Assembly: GCA_022822905.1 (NCBI GenBank)
Contig: JAJDYE010000012.1
Span: forward strand, 1 to 64,000
Length of the DNA: 64,000 nt
Source of the DNA: Acidimicrobiia bacterium
Lineage (GTDB): Bacteria > Actinomycetota > Acidimicrobiia > Acidimicrobiales > Bin134
Direction: 5' to 3'
The translations under genes were made by a program, and so were the position numbers. Numbering within the stretch: position 1 is the first letter of the stretch; each line of letters starts with the position of its first letter. Of this stretch, positions 26,411 through 34,984 are shown piece by piece. The notes under the pieces were generated by a model. It was not told the DNA's origin, did no database searches, and saw only the letters and a program-made list of their open reading frames with translations.

Positions 26411-27520
26411 CTAGAGGGTGGTGGTTTGGGCCAGGGCGGCGGCGTCGCGGGCCAGGTCTAAGACGACGCGGCCGAAGGCTTCCATTCTCGGGTTGTCGGC
26501 GCCTCCGGCGACGAAGCGGGCGTAGCCGCCCTCGAGCACGATGGCCAGTTTGAAGCGGGCCAGGATCACGTAGTAGTCGATCTCGTCGACGTCGCGCCCC
26601 GACATGGTGGCATAGCGCTCCAGCAGGTCGTCGCGGAAGGGCAGGCCCTCGTAGTCGACGTAGCCCACCGTGGGGCGACCGGCCTCGTCTTCGGGCCAGT
26701 TCATCACCACCCAGGCCAAATCCAGCAGCGGGTCGCCCACGGTGCCCATCTCCCAGTCGACGATGGCGGCCATCCGGGCGGGGGCGCCGTGGTGGAACAT
26801 GACATTGGCAAACTGGTAGTCGCCGTGCATGATGCCGGGGGTATAGCTGCGGGGGGTGCGGCCCCGGAGCCAGTCGCCCGCGGTGTCGAGGCCGGGGATG
26901 TCGCGGAACTTGAAGCGTTCGAGGTGAGCGTACCAGCGGTCGACCTGGCGCTCGTGGAAACCGTCGGGGCGGCCGAGGCCCTCAAGGCCATTGGCCTGCC
27001 AATCCACCTTGGACAGCCGGGCGATGGCATCGACCAGCTCGTAGGCCAAACCGGGGCGGGCGTTGATGTCGGACCCGAATGGCTCGGGCCATCCGGGCTC
27101 GCTGATGGGCGACCAGCCGTCGACGAAGTCCATGAGGTAGAAGGCCGCGCCGATAATGCTGGTGTCGTCGGTGCCGCCGGCGGCCCGGGCGTGGGGGACG
27201 TCGGTGTCGGCCAGGGCGGAGAGGATGCGGTACTCACGCATCATGGTCTCGTTGCGGCCTTCGGGGACCTTGCGGGGTGGGCGGCGCAGGGCCCAGCGGT
27301 GCTCGCCCCGGCAGATCTCGAAAATCTCGTTGGATGCGCCGCCGGAGATGAACCGGCTGGTGATGGGCTCGCCCTGGCCGGGCAGGCCCTGGGCGTCCAT
27401 CCACTCCCCCAGCGCGACCGGCTCGATCAGCCCCTTGGTGCGCTCGGCCTCGGAGGCCTCGTCGGTGTCGGAACGCGAGAAGACGCTGGAGTCCGTGGTT
27501 TGCTTTGGTTGTTCGCTCAT
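26411..27520 (-). CDS. APH-family small-molecule kinase (ACAD10/11 kinase-domain type)
   Basis: The 369-residue protein has the phosphotransferase motifs GIMHGDYQFANVMF (catalytic Asp and Asn) and IVDWEMGTVGDPLLDLAW (metal-binding Asp). The P-loop-like region is FISGGASNEIFEI and the Lys-equivalent segment is WALRRPP, with Arg-Arg where a Lys is usual. The sequence style is that of the kinase domain in ACAD10/11, which phosphorylates 4-hydroxyacyl-CoA, rather than antibiotic kinases. It ends the long operon from 38924 and its ATG overlaps the mini-ORF stop (ATGA). Confidence 0.85.
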   Translation of the reverse strand: MSEQPKQTTDSSVFSRSDTDEASEAERTKGLIEPVALGEWMDAQGLPGQGEPITSRFISGGASNEIFEICRGEHRWALRRPPRKVPEGRNETMMREYRILSALADTDVPHARAAGGTDDTSIIGAAFYLMDFVDGWSPISEPGWPEPFGSDINARPGLAYELVDAIARLSKVDWQANGLEGLGRPDGFHERQVDRWYAHLERFKFRDIPGLDTAGDWLRGRTPRSYTPGIMHGDYQFANVMFHHGAPARMAAIVDWEMGTVGDPLLDLAWVVMNWPEDEAGRPTVGYVDYEGLPFRDDLLERYATMSGRDVDEIDYYVILARFKLAIVLEGGYARFVAGGADNPRMEAFGRVVLDLARDAAALAQTTTL

Positions 27521-27561
27521 GCAGCAGGTCGAAGCGTGAGGAGCTCTTTGAGGTTGGTCAT
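27517..27561 (-). other. 14-codon mini-ORF duplicating the amidohydrolase C terminus
   Basis: Between the amidohydrolase and the kinase, an ATGA-overlapped ORF encodes MTNLKELLTLRPAA. The amidohydrolase itself ends in NLKELLTLRPAA. The first 20 bases are identical (27536-27555 and 27577-27596 on the plus strand), whereas the codons for LRPAA differ at several third positions while coding the same residues. The ORF is coupled at both ends by ATGA. This is a diverged second copy of a gene 3' end, perhaps left by replacement with a paralogue. Confidence 0.65.
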
Positions 27562-28742
27562 GCTGCCGGCCTCAAAGTGAGGAGCTCTTTGAGGTTCTCG
27601 GACATGACCTTTCTCTGGTCTTCGGGACTGCGGTGGGCCACTTCCTTGATGAAGTCGAGAGGCTTGCCCAAGCCCTCGGGGTGGGGGAAGTCGGAGCCGA
27701 ACAGCACCCGGTCGATGCCGATGTGATCGATCAGGCCGGGGATGTCCTCCTCATAGAAGGGGCTCACCGAGATGTGGCGGCGGAACGTTTCCACCGGGTC
27801 TTCGGCGAATTCCTGGGGCATCTTGCCGTAGGCGTGCGACAGCTCGAGCAGCAGCGGGGCCACCCACGTGGAGCCGTTCTCGATGCAGGCCACCCGCACG
27901 CTGGGGTGACGCTCGAACAGGCCGTGGCAGATCATGGCGGCCATGGTGTCGAAGATGGGACGGCCGTGGCTGATGACGGTGCGGAAGGCACCGGGTTTGA
28001 ACGGCAGGAACTCGTCACGCCCGCCCTCCCAGTCGCTGGCGTAGGCGTCGTAGCCGGAGTCGGAGGCGTGGCAGGTAACCAGGATCCCGGTCTGTTCCAC
28101 CGCATTCCAGAAATCGTCGAACTCCGGCAGGCCCATGGAGCGGGAGCCCCTCACCCCCGGCACCGGGGCGGGGCGGATCAGCACGGCTCGGGCGCCGTTT
28201 TCCACGCACCACTCCAGTTCTTCGATGGCCCGGCGGGGATCGGGCAGGGTGATGATCGGGGTGGGGAAGATGCGGTCGTGGTAGTTGAAAGTCCACTCAT
28301 CCAGCATCCACCGGTTGAAGGCGGTGATGGCGGCGTGCGTCAGGTTGACGTCGTCTTTCATCCGCTCTTCGAGCAGCGAGGCCAGGGTGGGGAACAGCAG
28401 GGTGGCGTACACCCCCTGCTCATCGAGCAGCTTGACGCGGTCTTCGGGATTGCGGAACGCCGGCAGGCAGCGGATGGGCTTGCCGGTGAACTCCCGCAGA
28501 GTCATGCCGTCGGGGTTGTTGCCCCGGTAGTACTCTTCCCACGCGCCGGGGGCGGCCACCACCTCGAAGGTGGGGTTGGGGATGTACTCGCTGATCTTGT
28601 TGTTGATGGCGATCTTGGTGCGGCCGTCCACGTCTACATAGCGGATGGCGCTTCGATAGCGCTCGGGGAGGTGCCGGGTGAACGCGTCGATGGGCTCGTA
28701 GAGGTGGTTGTCGGCGTCGTAGGCGTGGTAGTCGAGGTTCAT
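27558..28742 (-). CDS. Amidohydrolase-2 family (ACMSD-like) metal-dependent hydrolase
   Basis: The 394-residue TIM-barrel protein starts MNLDYHAYDADNHLYEP, in which DADNHxYE replaces the usual HxH of amidohydrolases, followed by TCHASDSGY (metal His) and VLFGSDFPHPEG (catalytic Asp). This DADNH subgroup is common in actinobacterial catabolic operons and is usually annotated as amidohydrolase of unknown substrate. It is clearly paralogous to the gene at 50687 (shared ISEYIPNPTF, PTLASLxEER, EELEWCVExGARAVLIRPA). Its start overlaps the stop of the degenerate M24 gene. Confidence 0.88.
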   Translation of the reverse strand: MNLDYHAYDADNHLYEPIDAFTRHLPERYRSAIRYVDVDGRTKIAINNKISEYIPNPTFEVVAAPGAWEEYYRGNNPDGMTLREFTGKPIRCLPAFRNPEDRVKLLDEQGVYATLLFPTLASLLEERMKDDVNLTHAAITAFNRWMLDEWTFNYHDRIFPTPIITLPDPRRAIEELEWCVENGARAVLIRPAPVPGVRGSRSMGLPEFDDFWNAVEQTGILVTCHASDSGYDAYASDWEGGRDEFLPFKPGAFRTVISHGRPIFDTMAAMICHGLFERHPSVRVACIENGSTWVAPLLLELSHAYGKMPQEFAEDPVETFRRHISVSPFYEEDIPGLIDHIGIDRVLFGSDFPHPEGLGKPLDFIKEVAHRSPEDQRKVMSENLKELLTLRPAA

Positions 28743-29680
28743 GGCTCCTCCGAGGAGAGGATTTCGGGTGTTGATTCGGTGACGAGAACCGTGTCGCGAG
28801 CATATTCCTCGCCGGTGCTCGCGCTCACGCTGAGCACCATGTGTTCTTCAAGGACTTCGCTCTTGCCGTAGTGGGGGTTGATCACCGGGGGCTCGAAACC
28901 CATACCGTTACCTCGAATGAGCCAATCGCCTTCGGGGGCGGCTTGGCGGAGGTCTTGACCGGTGGCACCGGGGACGCAGGCGGCAATGAGGGCAGCGTGG
29001 GGGCGGACCTCGGGGGGTGCCCCGCCCGCAGTGCGGCCCAGGCCGCCCTCGTAGTGGGACCGGATGCAGCTGAAATCGACGACGGGTCCGTGTACTCGGG
29101 GCTCGGCGGCGGGGGTGGACGATCCGGCCAGAGCCATGGCCTCAACGGCGGCGGCCAGACGCTTGGCATCGGTGCCGGGATGGGCGAGGGCGGCTTCGGC
29201 GGCTTCGGCGGCCACCGCGCAGGCGGCCCGGATGGCGTCGACCTCCGAGGGGAGCTTGGTGCGACGGGCCCTGAGCAAGACGTCGTCGACGGGGACGATC
29301 TCAGCGTTGGGCGCCACTGCGCTGAGCAGCCCGGCCATGCCCGGCGACCAGGCGTCAACCCCCACTGTCGTGGCATTGGCCATGCCCGGGTTGGCGGCCA
29401 GGCGCTGGTAGATGATGGCCCCGTTCCAGGTGATGCCGTGGAGGTGGTCGAGATCGATGTCGTCGGGGACACCTTCGTCCCAGGTGGACAGCAGGAAGAT
29501 CTCGCCGGTGGCGACATTGAGGGTGCATACCGGGCCGAACGGGCGGGCGCCGGCGGTCCAGAGCTGGTGGGCGCCGGTGATGTAGTTGATGTGGTCTTGG
29601 CGTCCGGCCACCAGAATGTCGATCCCGGCGGCAGCCAGGGCATCGACGGCTCGGGTCCGGCGTTGGAGGTGCAGGCTCAC
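28739..29680 (-). CDS. M24-family (creatinase/prolidase-fold) protein lacking most metal ligands
   Basis: This 313-residue protein aligns with creatinase/Xaa-Pro peptidases in overall order (INYITGAHQLW N-domain; VVDFSCIRSHYEGG; RGNGMGFEPP; LVTE end). Compared with the neighbour at 29677, the first Asp is kept (VVDFS), the second Asp is Gly (GGLGRT), the His of HGVG is Asn (GNGMG), the Glu of LEPA is Ser (SVSAS) and the last Glu is Arg (ARDTV). It is also about 90 residues shorter. A pseudoenzyme subunit pairing with the active paralogue is a reasonable inference; the genes overlap by ATGA. Confidence 0.75.
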   Translation of the reverse strand: MSLHLQRRTRAVDALAAAGIDILVAGRQDHINYITGAHQLWTAGARPFGPVCTLNVATGEIFLLSTWDEGVPDDIDLDHLHGITWNGAIIYQRLAANPGMANATTVGVDAWSPGMAGLLSAVAPNAEIVPVDDVLLRARRTKLPSEVDAIRAACAVAAEAAEAALAHPGTDAKRLAAAVEAMALAGSSTPAAEPRVHGPVVDFSCIRSHYEGGLGRTAGGAPPEVRPHAALIAACVPGATGQDLRQAAPEGDWLIRGNGMGFEPPVINPHYGKSEVLEEHMVLSVSASTGEEYARDTVLVTESTPEILSSEEP

Positions 29681-30897
29681 GTCGGCACCTCGAATGGGTC
29701 ATAGGGATGGCCGCCCCCCAGAGGGATCCAGCCGTCTTCGGTGACGGCCACGATCTCCTCGGCCCGGTAACCGCCGGTTCCGTCGTCCCAGATGGCGGGC
29801 TCCAGCACCAGCACCATGCCGGGCTCCAGGGTGTGGGCGGCGTCGAAGTCGGGGCCGTTGTCGGTGCCCAGGAAGGGCATCTCGGCGCTCTCGATGCCCA
29901 CCCCGTGGACGAGGTAGAAGTGGGGCATCCAGGGGCGCTCGCCGTCGGGCTGGTGGGCGGCGTCGGCGGCAGTGGCAGCGGCGCACACCTCGGCGAAGGT
30001 GGCGCCGGGGACGATGGCCTCGTAGGAAGCGTCCATCACAGCCAGCCACCGCTCGAAGCAGCGCTGCTCTCCGGAGGTGGGCGGGCGGCCGGCCACCCAG
30101 GTGCGGCCGAAGTCGGAGGCGTAGCCGTGGTAGTCGCTGCCGGCGTCCACCCAGATGAGGTCGCCCTCGGCGTAGACGGGGTCGCCCGACCAGGCGGGGA
30201 AGGCGAGGTGGCCGGTGGTGGTGCGGGGGCCGTCGGCCATGCGGCGGGCCATGGGCTGGAAGATGACGTCGATCATGTTGGCGTCGATGCCCTCCTCCCG
30301 CAGGCGGCGGAGGAACACGGCGGCCAGCTCGCTGCGGCGCACGCCGGGGACGAGAGCCTCTTGGACGGTGGCCATGGCCCGGTTGGTGCGGGCTTGGGCC
30401 TGGTGGATGCAGGCCAGCTCGTCGACGGTCTTGTGGAGCTTGACCGCGCCCATGGTGTTGGCCGCGTCGGTGATGTGCGCGGCCGACAGCACGCCGGTGC
30501 GGCGCATGGCCCCGGTCATCAGGTCGATGCCGACACGCCCGCCGTGTGCGATGCGGCCCAGGATGGCATCAAGTTGGGCACCAAGGTCGGCGGCGCCTTC
30601 GTCGATGTCGGGCCACGCTGTGGGATGGGGGTCGACGTCGAGGCCGTCGGGGTCGCCGCCCAGCAGGCAGGGCTGGGATTGGTCGGCCAAGACCACGGCC
30701 ACCGGGCGGTTGGCCGAGACGTGGGTGGCGTCGGCAGCTATGGGCAGGCAATCGGTGGCGTAGGCCACGTGGGGACCGTGCAGCAGCACGAGGGCGTCGA
30801 GCCCATCGGCGCCCATCTGGGCCTGGAGCTTGGCGTACCGCTCCCGCCGCAGCCGCCCCACGTCGAGCTCCAGTGTGCCGGTGGGCGGCTTACTCAT
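29677..30897 (-). CDS. M24-family metallopeptidase (Xaa-Pro aminopeptidase / creatinase type)
   Basis: The 406-residue protein has the complete pita-bread metal site: WVDAGSDYHGYASDFGRT (two Asp), VHGVG (His), VLEPAIW and RAEEIVAV (two Glu). It should cleave an N-terminal Xaa-Pro bond or hydrolyse a creatinine- or ectoine-like amidine. The ATG at 30897 overlaps the hydratase stop by eight bases; an upstream TTG at 30912 is a weaker alternative. Two adjacent M24 genes, one canonical and one degenerate, resemble the DoeA/ectoine or creatinase-type heteromer only superficially; substrate is unknown. Confidence 0.87.
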   Translation of the reverse strand: MSKPPTGTLELDVGRLRRERYAKLQAQMGADGLDALVLLHGPHVAYATDCLPIAADATHVSANRPVAVVLADQSQPCLLGGDPDGLDVDPHPTAWPDIDEGAADLGAQLDAILGRIAHGGRVGIDLMTGAMRRTGVLSAAHITDAANTMGAVKLHKTVDELACIHQAQARTNRAMATVQEALVPGVRRSELAAVFLRRLREEGIDANMIDVIFQPMARRMADGPRTTTGHLAFPAWSGDPVYAEGDLIWVDAGSDYHGYASDFGRTWVAGRPPTSGEQRCFERWLAVMDASYEAIVPGATFAEVCAAATAADAAHQPDGERPWMPHFYLVHGVGIESAEMPFLGTDNGPDFDAAHTLEPGMVLVLEPAIWDDGTGGYRAEEIVAVTEDGWIPLGGGHPYDPFEVPT

Positions 30898-31723
30898 CGC
30901 GGTGCTCGGCAAAGACTTCCTTCATCGACGACTTCTGCATGCGCCGCTCCAGCGCGCCCAGGGCGGTGTCGGTGTTGTGCATCCAGTGGTGGGCCATGAA
31001 GTGGTAGTCCCAGGAGTCTTTCTGGCCCATCAGCTCGAGCGTCTTGTTGATGGACCGCTTCACCACGGCGGCGGTGGCCGGGGGCACCAGGGCGATGGCC
31101 TCGGCCATCTCCTTGGTGGTGGCGGCCAACTCGTCGCGGGGCACCACCCGGTTGACCATGCCCAGGCGCTCGGCGTCGGCTGCGGAGATGGTCTGGGCGG
31201 TGAGCAGGAACTCCTTGGCCTTGCGGGGCGGCATCTCCCAGGGCTCTATGAGGATTTCCACCGCGGCGCCGGTCATGCGCAGCACCGGGTTCTGGAAGGA
31301 GGCGTCGTCGGAAGCCACGATCAAGTCGCACATGGCCGCCAGCATCACCCCGGCGGCAATGCACTTGCCGTGGACGGCGGCGATGGTGGGCTTGGGGAAG
31401 TCGCGGATGCGCAGACAGCGGTCGAAGTACATGGTCTTCTCGTGGAGGAACTTGCCCTCGGGGGTGTCCCGCATGAGCCGCCACTTGTCGGGCTCCACAT
31501 CGCCAACCAGCGCCTTGAGGTCGTGGCCGGCGGAGAAGTGGCGGCCGTTGGCGGCCATCACCACCACCCGCACCTCGTCGTCGGCCTCGGCCAGGTCGAA
31601 GGCGGCGTCGAGCTCGTCAATGAGCTGGGTGTCCTGGGCGTTGGCCACATCGGGCCGGTTCAAGGTGATGGTGGCCACGGCCTCATCGACGCTGTATTCG
31701 ATGGTGTCGAAGGCGGTGCTCAT
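30890..31723 (-). CDS. Enoyl-CoA hydratase/isomerase (crotonase family)
   Basis: The 277-residue crotonase-fold protein starts at the ATG at 31723 (MSTAFDTIEYSVDEAVATI); the open frame upstream shadows the dehydrogenase gene. It has NGRHFSAGHDLKALVG and VHGKCIAAGVMLAAMCDLIV. It lies eight bases after the acyl-CoA dehydrogenase in the same operon, giving two consecutive steps of a beta-oxidation spiral. A longer loop (VEPDKWRLMRDTPEGKFLHE) resembles that in actinobacterial isoforms acting on branched substrates. Confidence 0.9.
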   Translation of the reverse strand: MSTAFDTIEYSVDEAVATITLNRPDVANAQDTQLIDELDAAFDLAEADDEVRVVVMAANGRHFSAGHDLKALVGDVEPDKWRLMRDTPEGKFLHEKTMYFDRCLRIRDFPKPTIAAVHGKCIAAGVMLAAMCDLIVASDDASFQNPVLRMTGAAVEILIEPWEMPPRKAKEFLLTAQTISAADAERLGMVNRVVPRDELAATTKEMAEAIALVPPATAAVVKRSINKTLELMGQKDSWDYHFMAHHWMHNTDTALGALERRMQKSSMKEVFAEHRDE

Positions 31724-31731
31724 GGGTGCTC

Positions 31732-32913
31732 CTAACGGGGCTCTCGGGGGAGGCCCAGGGTGCGCTCGGCGATGATGTTTCGCTGGATTTCGCTGGTTCC
31801 GGCGAAGATCGTCGCAGCTTGATAGTACAGCCAGGAGCGCTGCCAGCGGCCCTCGCCGGGGTTGTGGGGGTCGCCCCGCCACAGGGGGGCGGCGGCGCCC
31901 AGCACGTCCATGGCCGTGCGGTGCAGGCGCTGGCTCATATCGCTCCAGAAGAGCTTGGCGGTGGCCGACTCCGGGCCGTGGTCGCGGCCGTGGGCCAGCC
32001 GGGACAGCACCCGCCAGTTCTGGAGCTGGAACAGGCGAACCTCGATGTAGGAGCGAGCCAGGGCCTGGCGGATCACGGGGTCTTGGTTGCGGCCGGTGTC
32101 GGCGGCCAGGCGGAACAGCTCTTCGAGCAGCTGGAGGTGGATGACGAGCTGGCGGGGGTTGGTGCCCCGCTCCACGGTGAGGGTGGACTGCGACACCCGC
32201 CAGCCGTCGCCGGGCTCGCCGATCACCTGGTCGTGGGCCACGAACACGTCGTTGAGGAAGACCTCGTTGAAGTCGGAATCGTCGGTGATCTGGCGCAGGG
32301 GGCGGATGTCCACCCCGGGAGCGTGCATGTTCACCATGAAGACGGTGATGCCCCGGTGCTTGGGCTCGTCGGGATGGGAGCGGGCCAGGCACAGGCCCCA
32401 GTCGGCGAACTGGGCGTAGGAGGTCCACACCTTCTGGCCGCTGAGCCGCCATCCGCCGTCAGCGGGAACGGCCCGGGTGGACAGCGACGCCAAATCGCTG
32501 CCCGCGTCGGGCTCGCTGAACAGCTGGCAGAAGAGCTGCTCGGCGGGGAGGATCGAGGGGAGCCAGCGCTGCTTCTGCTCGTCGGTGCCGTGGGCCAGCA
32601 GGGTCGGACCGATCAGGTTCACGCCGAGGCGGCCGACCAGTTCGGGAGCCCGAGCCCGGGCCAGCTCCTCTTGGACGATGTAGTGATGAAGCGGACCGGC
32701 CCCCCGCCCGCCGAACTCAACCGGCCAGGAGACGCCCACGAAGCGGGCTTCGGCCAGTGCAGCCTGCCACTTGCGGAGAAAGGCGACCTCTTCGGCCAAA
32801 TCGTCGAACAGCGGCGGCAAGCCCTTGCCGTACTCCCAGGGAAGATTCTGCTGGAGCCACTGACGGCACTCGTGTCGCAGCGCCTCCTGGTCTGGTGTGG
32901 GAGTTAGGTCCAC
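31732..32913 (-). CDS. Acyl-CoA dehydrogenase (FadE-type)
   Basis: The 393-residue flavoprotein has the N-terminal FGGRG segment (WPVEFGGRGAGP), the FAD motif LFSEPDAGSDLASLSTRA and WTSYAQFADWGLCLARS, and the C-terminal FAGTSEIQRNIIAERTLGLP. The family's catalytic Glu position is not obvious in the region preceding TIFAG, as in many actinobacterial FadE heteromers that work as alpha2beta2 complexes. The start has 18 bases of space from the DtxR gene. Pathway role is dehydrogenation of a CoA-activated acid from the upstream ligases. Confidence 0.9.
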   Translation of the reverse strand: MDLTPTPDQEALRHECRQWLQQNLPWEYGKGLPPLFDDLAEEVAFLRKWQAALAEARFVGVSWPVEFGGRGAGPLHHYIVQEELARARAPELVGRLGVNLIGPTLLAHGTDEQKQRWLPSILPAEQLFCQLFSEPDAGSDLASLSTRAVPADGGWRLSGQKVWTSYAQFADWGLCLARSHPDEPKHRGITVFMVNMHAPGVDIRPLRQITDDSDFNEVFLNDVFVAHDQVIGEPGDGWRVSQSTLTVERGTNPRQLVIHLQLLEELFRLAADTGRNQDPVIRQALARSYIEVRLFQLQNWRVLSRLAHGRDHGPESATAKLFWSDMSQRLHRTAMDVLGAAAPLWRGDPHNPGEGRWQRSWLYYQAATIFAGTSEIQRNIIAERTLGLPREPR

Positions 32914-32931
32914 ATCTATCCGGGCGGCGGT

Positions 32932-33603
32932 TTAGGCGGCGGTGACGAAGATGCGCTCGCTGGCGAAGCCGCCGATGCCGACGTGGTTGCCGTCGATCTC
33001 CACCGTGGTGGTGCCGTCGGGGGAGGAGGCAGTGATGATCCCCTGGGCGCCGGGGACTACCGAGGAGCCCTCAAGGAAGTCGAGCAGACCCTCGGTGAAC
33101 TCCAGCTCTTCGGTGATGCGGGTGACTACGAACCGCTGGCCCACCTCGATCTTGGCCAGTGCTTGGGTAGGAGGGGCCTGGTAGGCGGAACCGGGGATGG
33201 GGTTGCCGTGGGGGCAGGTGGTGGGATCGTCGAGCACCCGCATCATGGCCTGCTCCACCAGGGGGGAGATGACGTGCTCCCACTTGCCAGCCTCGGCGTG
33301 GGCGTCGGCCCACGACAGGCCCAACACCTGGGTGAGGAACACCTCGGCCAGACGGTGGCGGCGCACCACCCTCTCGGCCAGGTCCATTCCGTCGGGAGAC
33401 AGTTCGATCGACCGGCCCTTGAGGGTGACCAGGCCCTCTGCCTCCAGGCGATGGATCATCTCGGATACAGCGGGACGGGACACCTCCAGCCGCTCGGCTA
33501 CCCGGGCCTGGATGACGTCGACGTCGTCTTCGGCCAGCTCGAAGATGGTCTCGCAATACTCTTCGAACGCCGGGTGCCACTCGGGGGTCTGGTACTGGGC
33601 CAC
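32932..33603 (-). CDS. DtxR/MntR-family metal-dependent regulator with altered metal site
   Basis: The 223-residue protein has the N-terminal winged helix (ARVAERLEVSRPAVSEMIHR), dimerisation region and a C-terminal SH3-like (FeoA-like) domain from about residue 148. Relative to IdeR, the ancillary site is present (RRHRLAEV; HAEAGKWEH) but the residue at the Cys102 position is Gly, and the N-terminal Met10 position is Glu. Whether it senses Fe, Mn or another metal is unclear. It lies inside a metabolic operon rather than beside transporters, between the acyl-CoA ligases and the dehydrogenase, so it may regulate that operon. Confidence 0.88.
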   Translation of the reverse strand: MAQYQTPEWHPAFEEYCETIFELAEDDVDVIQARVAERLEVSRPAVSEMIHRLEAEGLVTLKGRSIELSPDGMDLAERVVRRHRLAEVFLTQVLGLSWADAHAEAGKWEHVISPLVEQAMMRVLDDPTTCPHGNPIPGSAYQAPPTQALAKIEVGQRFVVTRITEELEFTEGLLDFLEGSSVVPGAQGIITASSPDGTTTVEIDGNHVGIGGFASERIFVTAA

Positions 33604-33613
33604 GACTGGGAGT

Positions 33614-34984
33614 TTATCGGGTTGGGGGCCGGAGTTTTTCGGCCAACTGGGTACGGTCGGGTTTTCCCGAGGGCATCGTGGGCATGTCGTCGATCGGAAT
33701 GATGCGCTCGGGGGTCATGAAGCGGGCCGCGCCGGACTCGGAGAACCAGCGGCGGCACTCTTCGAGGTCGAATGCTCCGTCGGCCACCACGAAGGCGGCC
33801 ACCCGTTCGCCGAGGCGGTCGTCGGGCTCCCCCAGCACCACGGCCTGGCCAACCGCCGGGTGAGCCTCGAGGATGGCCTCCACCTCGTTGGCATCGATGT
33901 TCTCGCCACCCCGGATGATCTTGTCGCCCAGCCGTCCGACGACGGTAAGAAAGCCGCCTTCATCGATCTGGCCCAGGTCGCCGGTGCGGAACCAGCCATC
34001 GTCGGTGAAGGCAGCGGCAGTGTGGGCGGGGTCGAGGTAGCCGACGGTCACCTCGGGGCCGTACACCTGGATCTCGCCGTGCTCGTCGATCCTGATCTGG
34101 GTGGGCGAGAACGGGCGGCCATCGGTGTTGGCCATGCGCTCGGGATCGTCGTGGTTGGTGCAGGTGGTGACGGTGGGGGCCTCGGTGGAGCCGTAGGCCC
34201 GCTTGACGATGCAGCCGAAGGCCTCTCGGGCCCGATGCACGAAGGCGGGGGTGACGCTGGAGCCGCCGATGGAGAGGAACCGGAAGGAGGCGGTTCGGCT
34301 GGGGCTGAAGTCGGGGTGGTCCATGAGGTCGTTGAAGAAGGTGGGCGGTCCGATCATGTAGGTGGCCTGCTCCTGCTCGATGAGCCGAAGGGCCTCGCCC
34401 GGGTCCCATCGAGCCATGAGCACGGTCTTCATGGAGAGCGCTCCAGGGATGAGCACGCCGTGCAGGAGTCCGGCCACGTGGGCCAGCGAGGCCGGGAACA
34501 GCACGGTGTCGTCGGCGGTGAGGCCGCTGATGTGGATGTACTGGCGGACCTTGTAGGCAATGGAAGCCTGGGTGTGGACCACCCCCTTGGGGACGCCCGA
34601 TGAGCCGGAGGTGAACATGATGAGGGCCCGGTCGTCGGGGTTGGTTGGGGCGGGGGGATGGGGAGAGGGGTCGCCGGCAGCGTGGTCGGCGGGATCGAAG
34701 AGCCGGTTGAGGCCGAGCAGGGTGAACGCATGATCCCTTTGGCGACCGCCGTCGGCGTGGAGCAGGGGGACGGGCACTGCGCCGGCTCGCCAGCAGGCCC
34801 GGTAGGCGACTACGCCCTCAGGGCTGGTGGGAAGCTGGAAGGCAGTGGGCTGGCCCGGTTCGAGATCAGCCGATGCCCGGTCGGCCCAGTCGATCACCTC
34901 CTCGGTGGACAAACAACGGTCTCCGGCGACGATGAAGTCGTCCCGTCGGGGCACGACGGTGAGAAGGTCGTGGATGAAGGTCAT
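33614..34984 (-). CDS. AMP-forming acyl-CoA synthetase
   Basis: The 456-residue ANL-superfamily enzyme has the phosphate-binding MFTSGSSGVPKGVVHT, YGSTEAP, FRTGDLGQIDEGGFL hinge and the C-terminal catalytic Lys in MPSGKPDRTQL. It is shorter than the usual 510-550 because the N-terminal region is compact. It would activate a carboxylic acid to its CoA thioester through an acyl-adenylate. It overlaps the second ligase by ATGA. Two consecutive ligases suggest two acid substrates or a ligase plus an acyl-carrier loading enzyme. Confidence 0.9.
   Translation of the reverse strand: MTFIHDLLTVVPRRDDFIVAGDRCLSTEEVIDWADRASADLEPGQPTAFQLPTSPEGVVAYRACWRAGAVPVPLLHADGGRQRDHAFTLLGLNRLFDPADHAAGDPSPHPPAPTNPDDRALIMFTSGSSGVPKGVVHTQASIAYKVRQYIHISGLTADDTVLFPASLAHVAGLLHGVLIPGALSMKTVLMARWDPGEALRLIEQEQATYMIGPPTFFNDLMDHPDFSPSRTASFRFLSIGGSSVTPAFVHRAREAFGCIVKRAYGSTEAPTVTTCTNHDDPERMANTDGRPFSPTQIRIDEHGEIQVYGPEVTVGYLDPAHTAAAFTDDGWFRTGDLGQIDEGGFLTVVGRLGDKIIRGGENIDANEVEAILEAHPAVGQAVVLGEPDDRLGERVAAFVVADGAFDLEECRRWFSESGAARFMTPERIIPIDDMPTMPSGKPDRTQLAEKLRPPTR

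Noticed and set aside
26411..27520. APH-type kinase as aminoglycoside resistance gene
   Set aside because: The motifs and operon setting match ACAD10/11-type metabolic kinases; nothing points to antibiotics.
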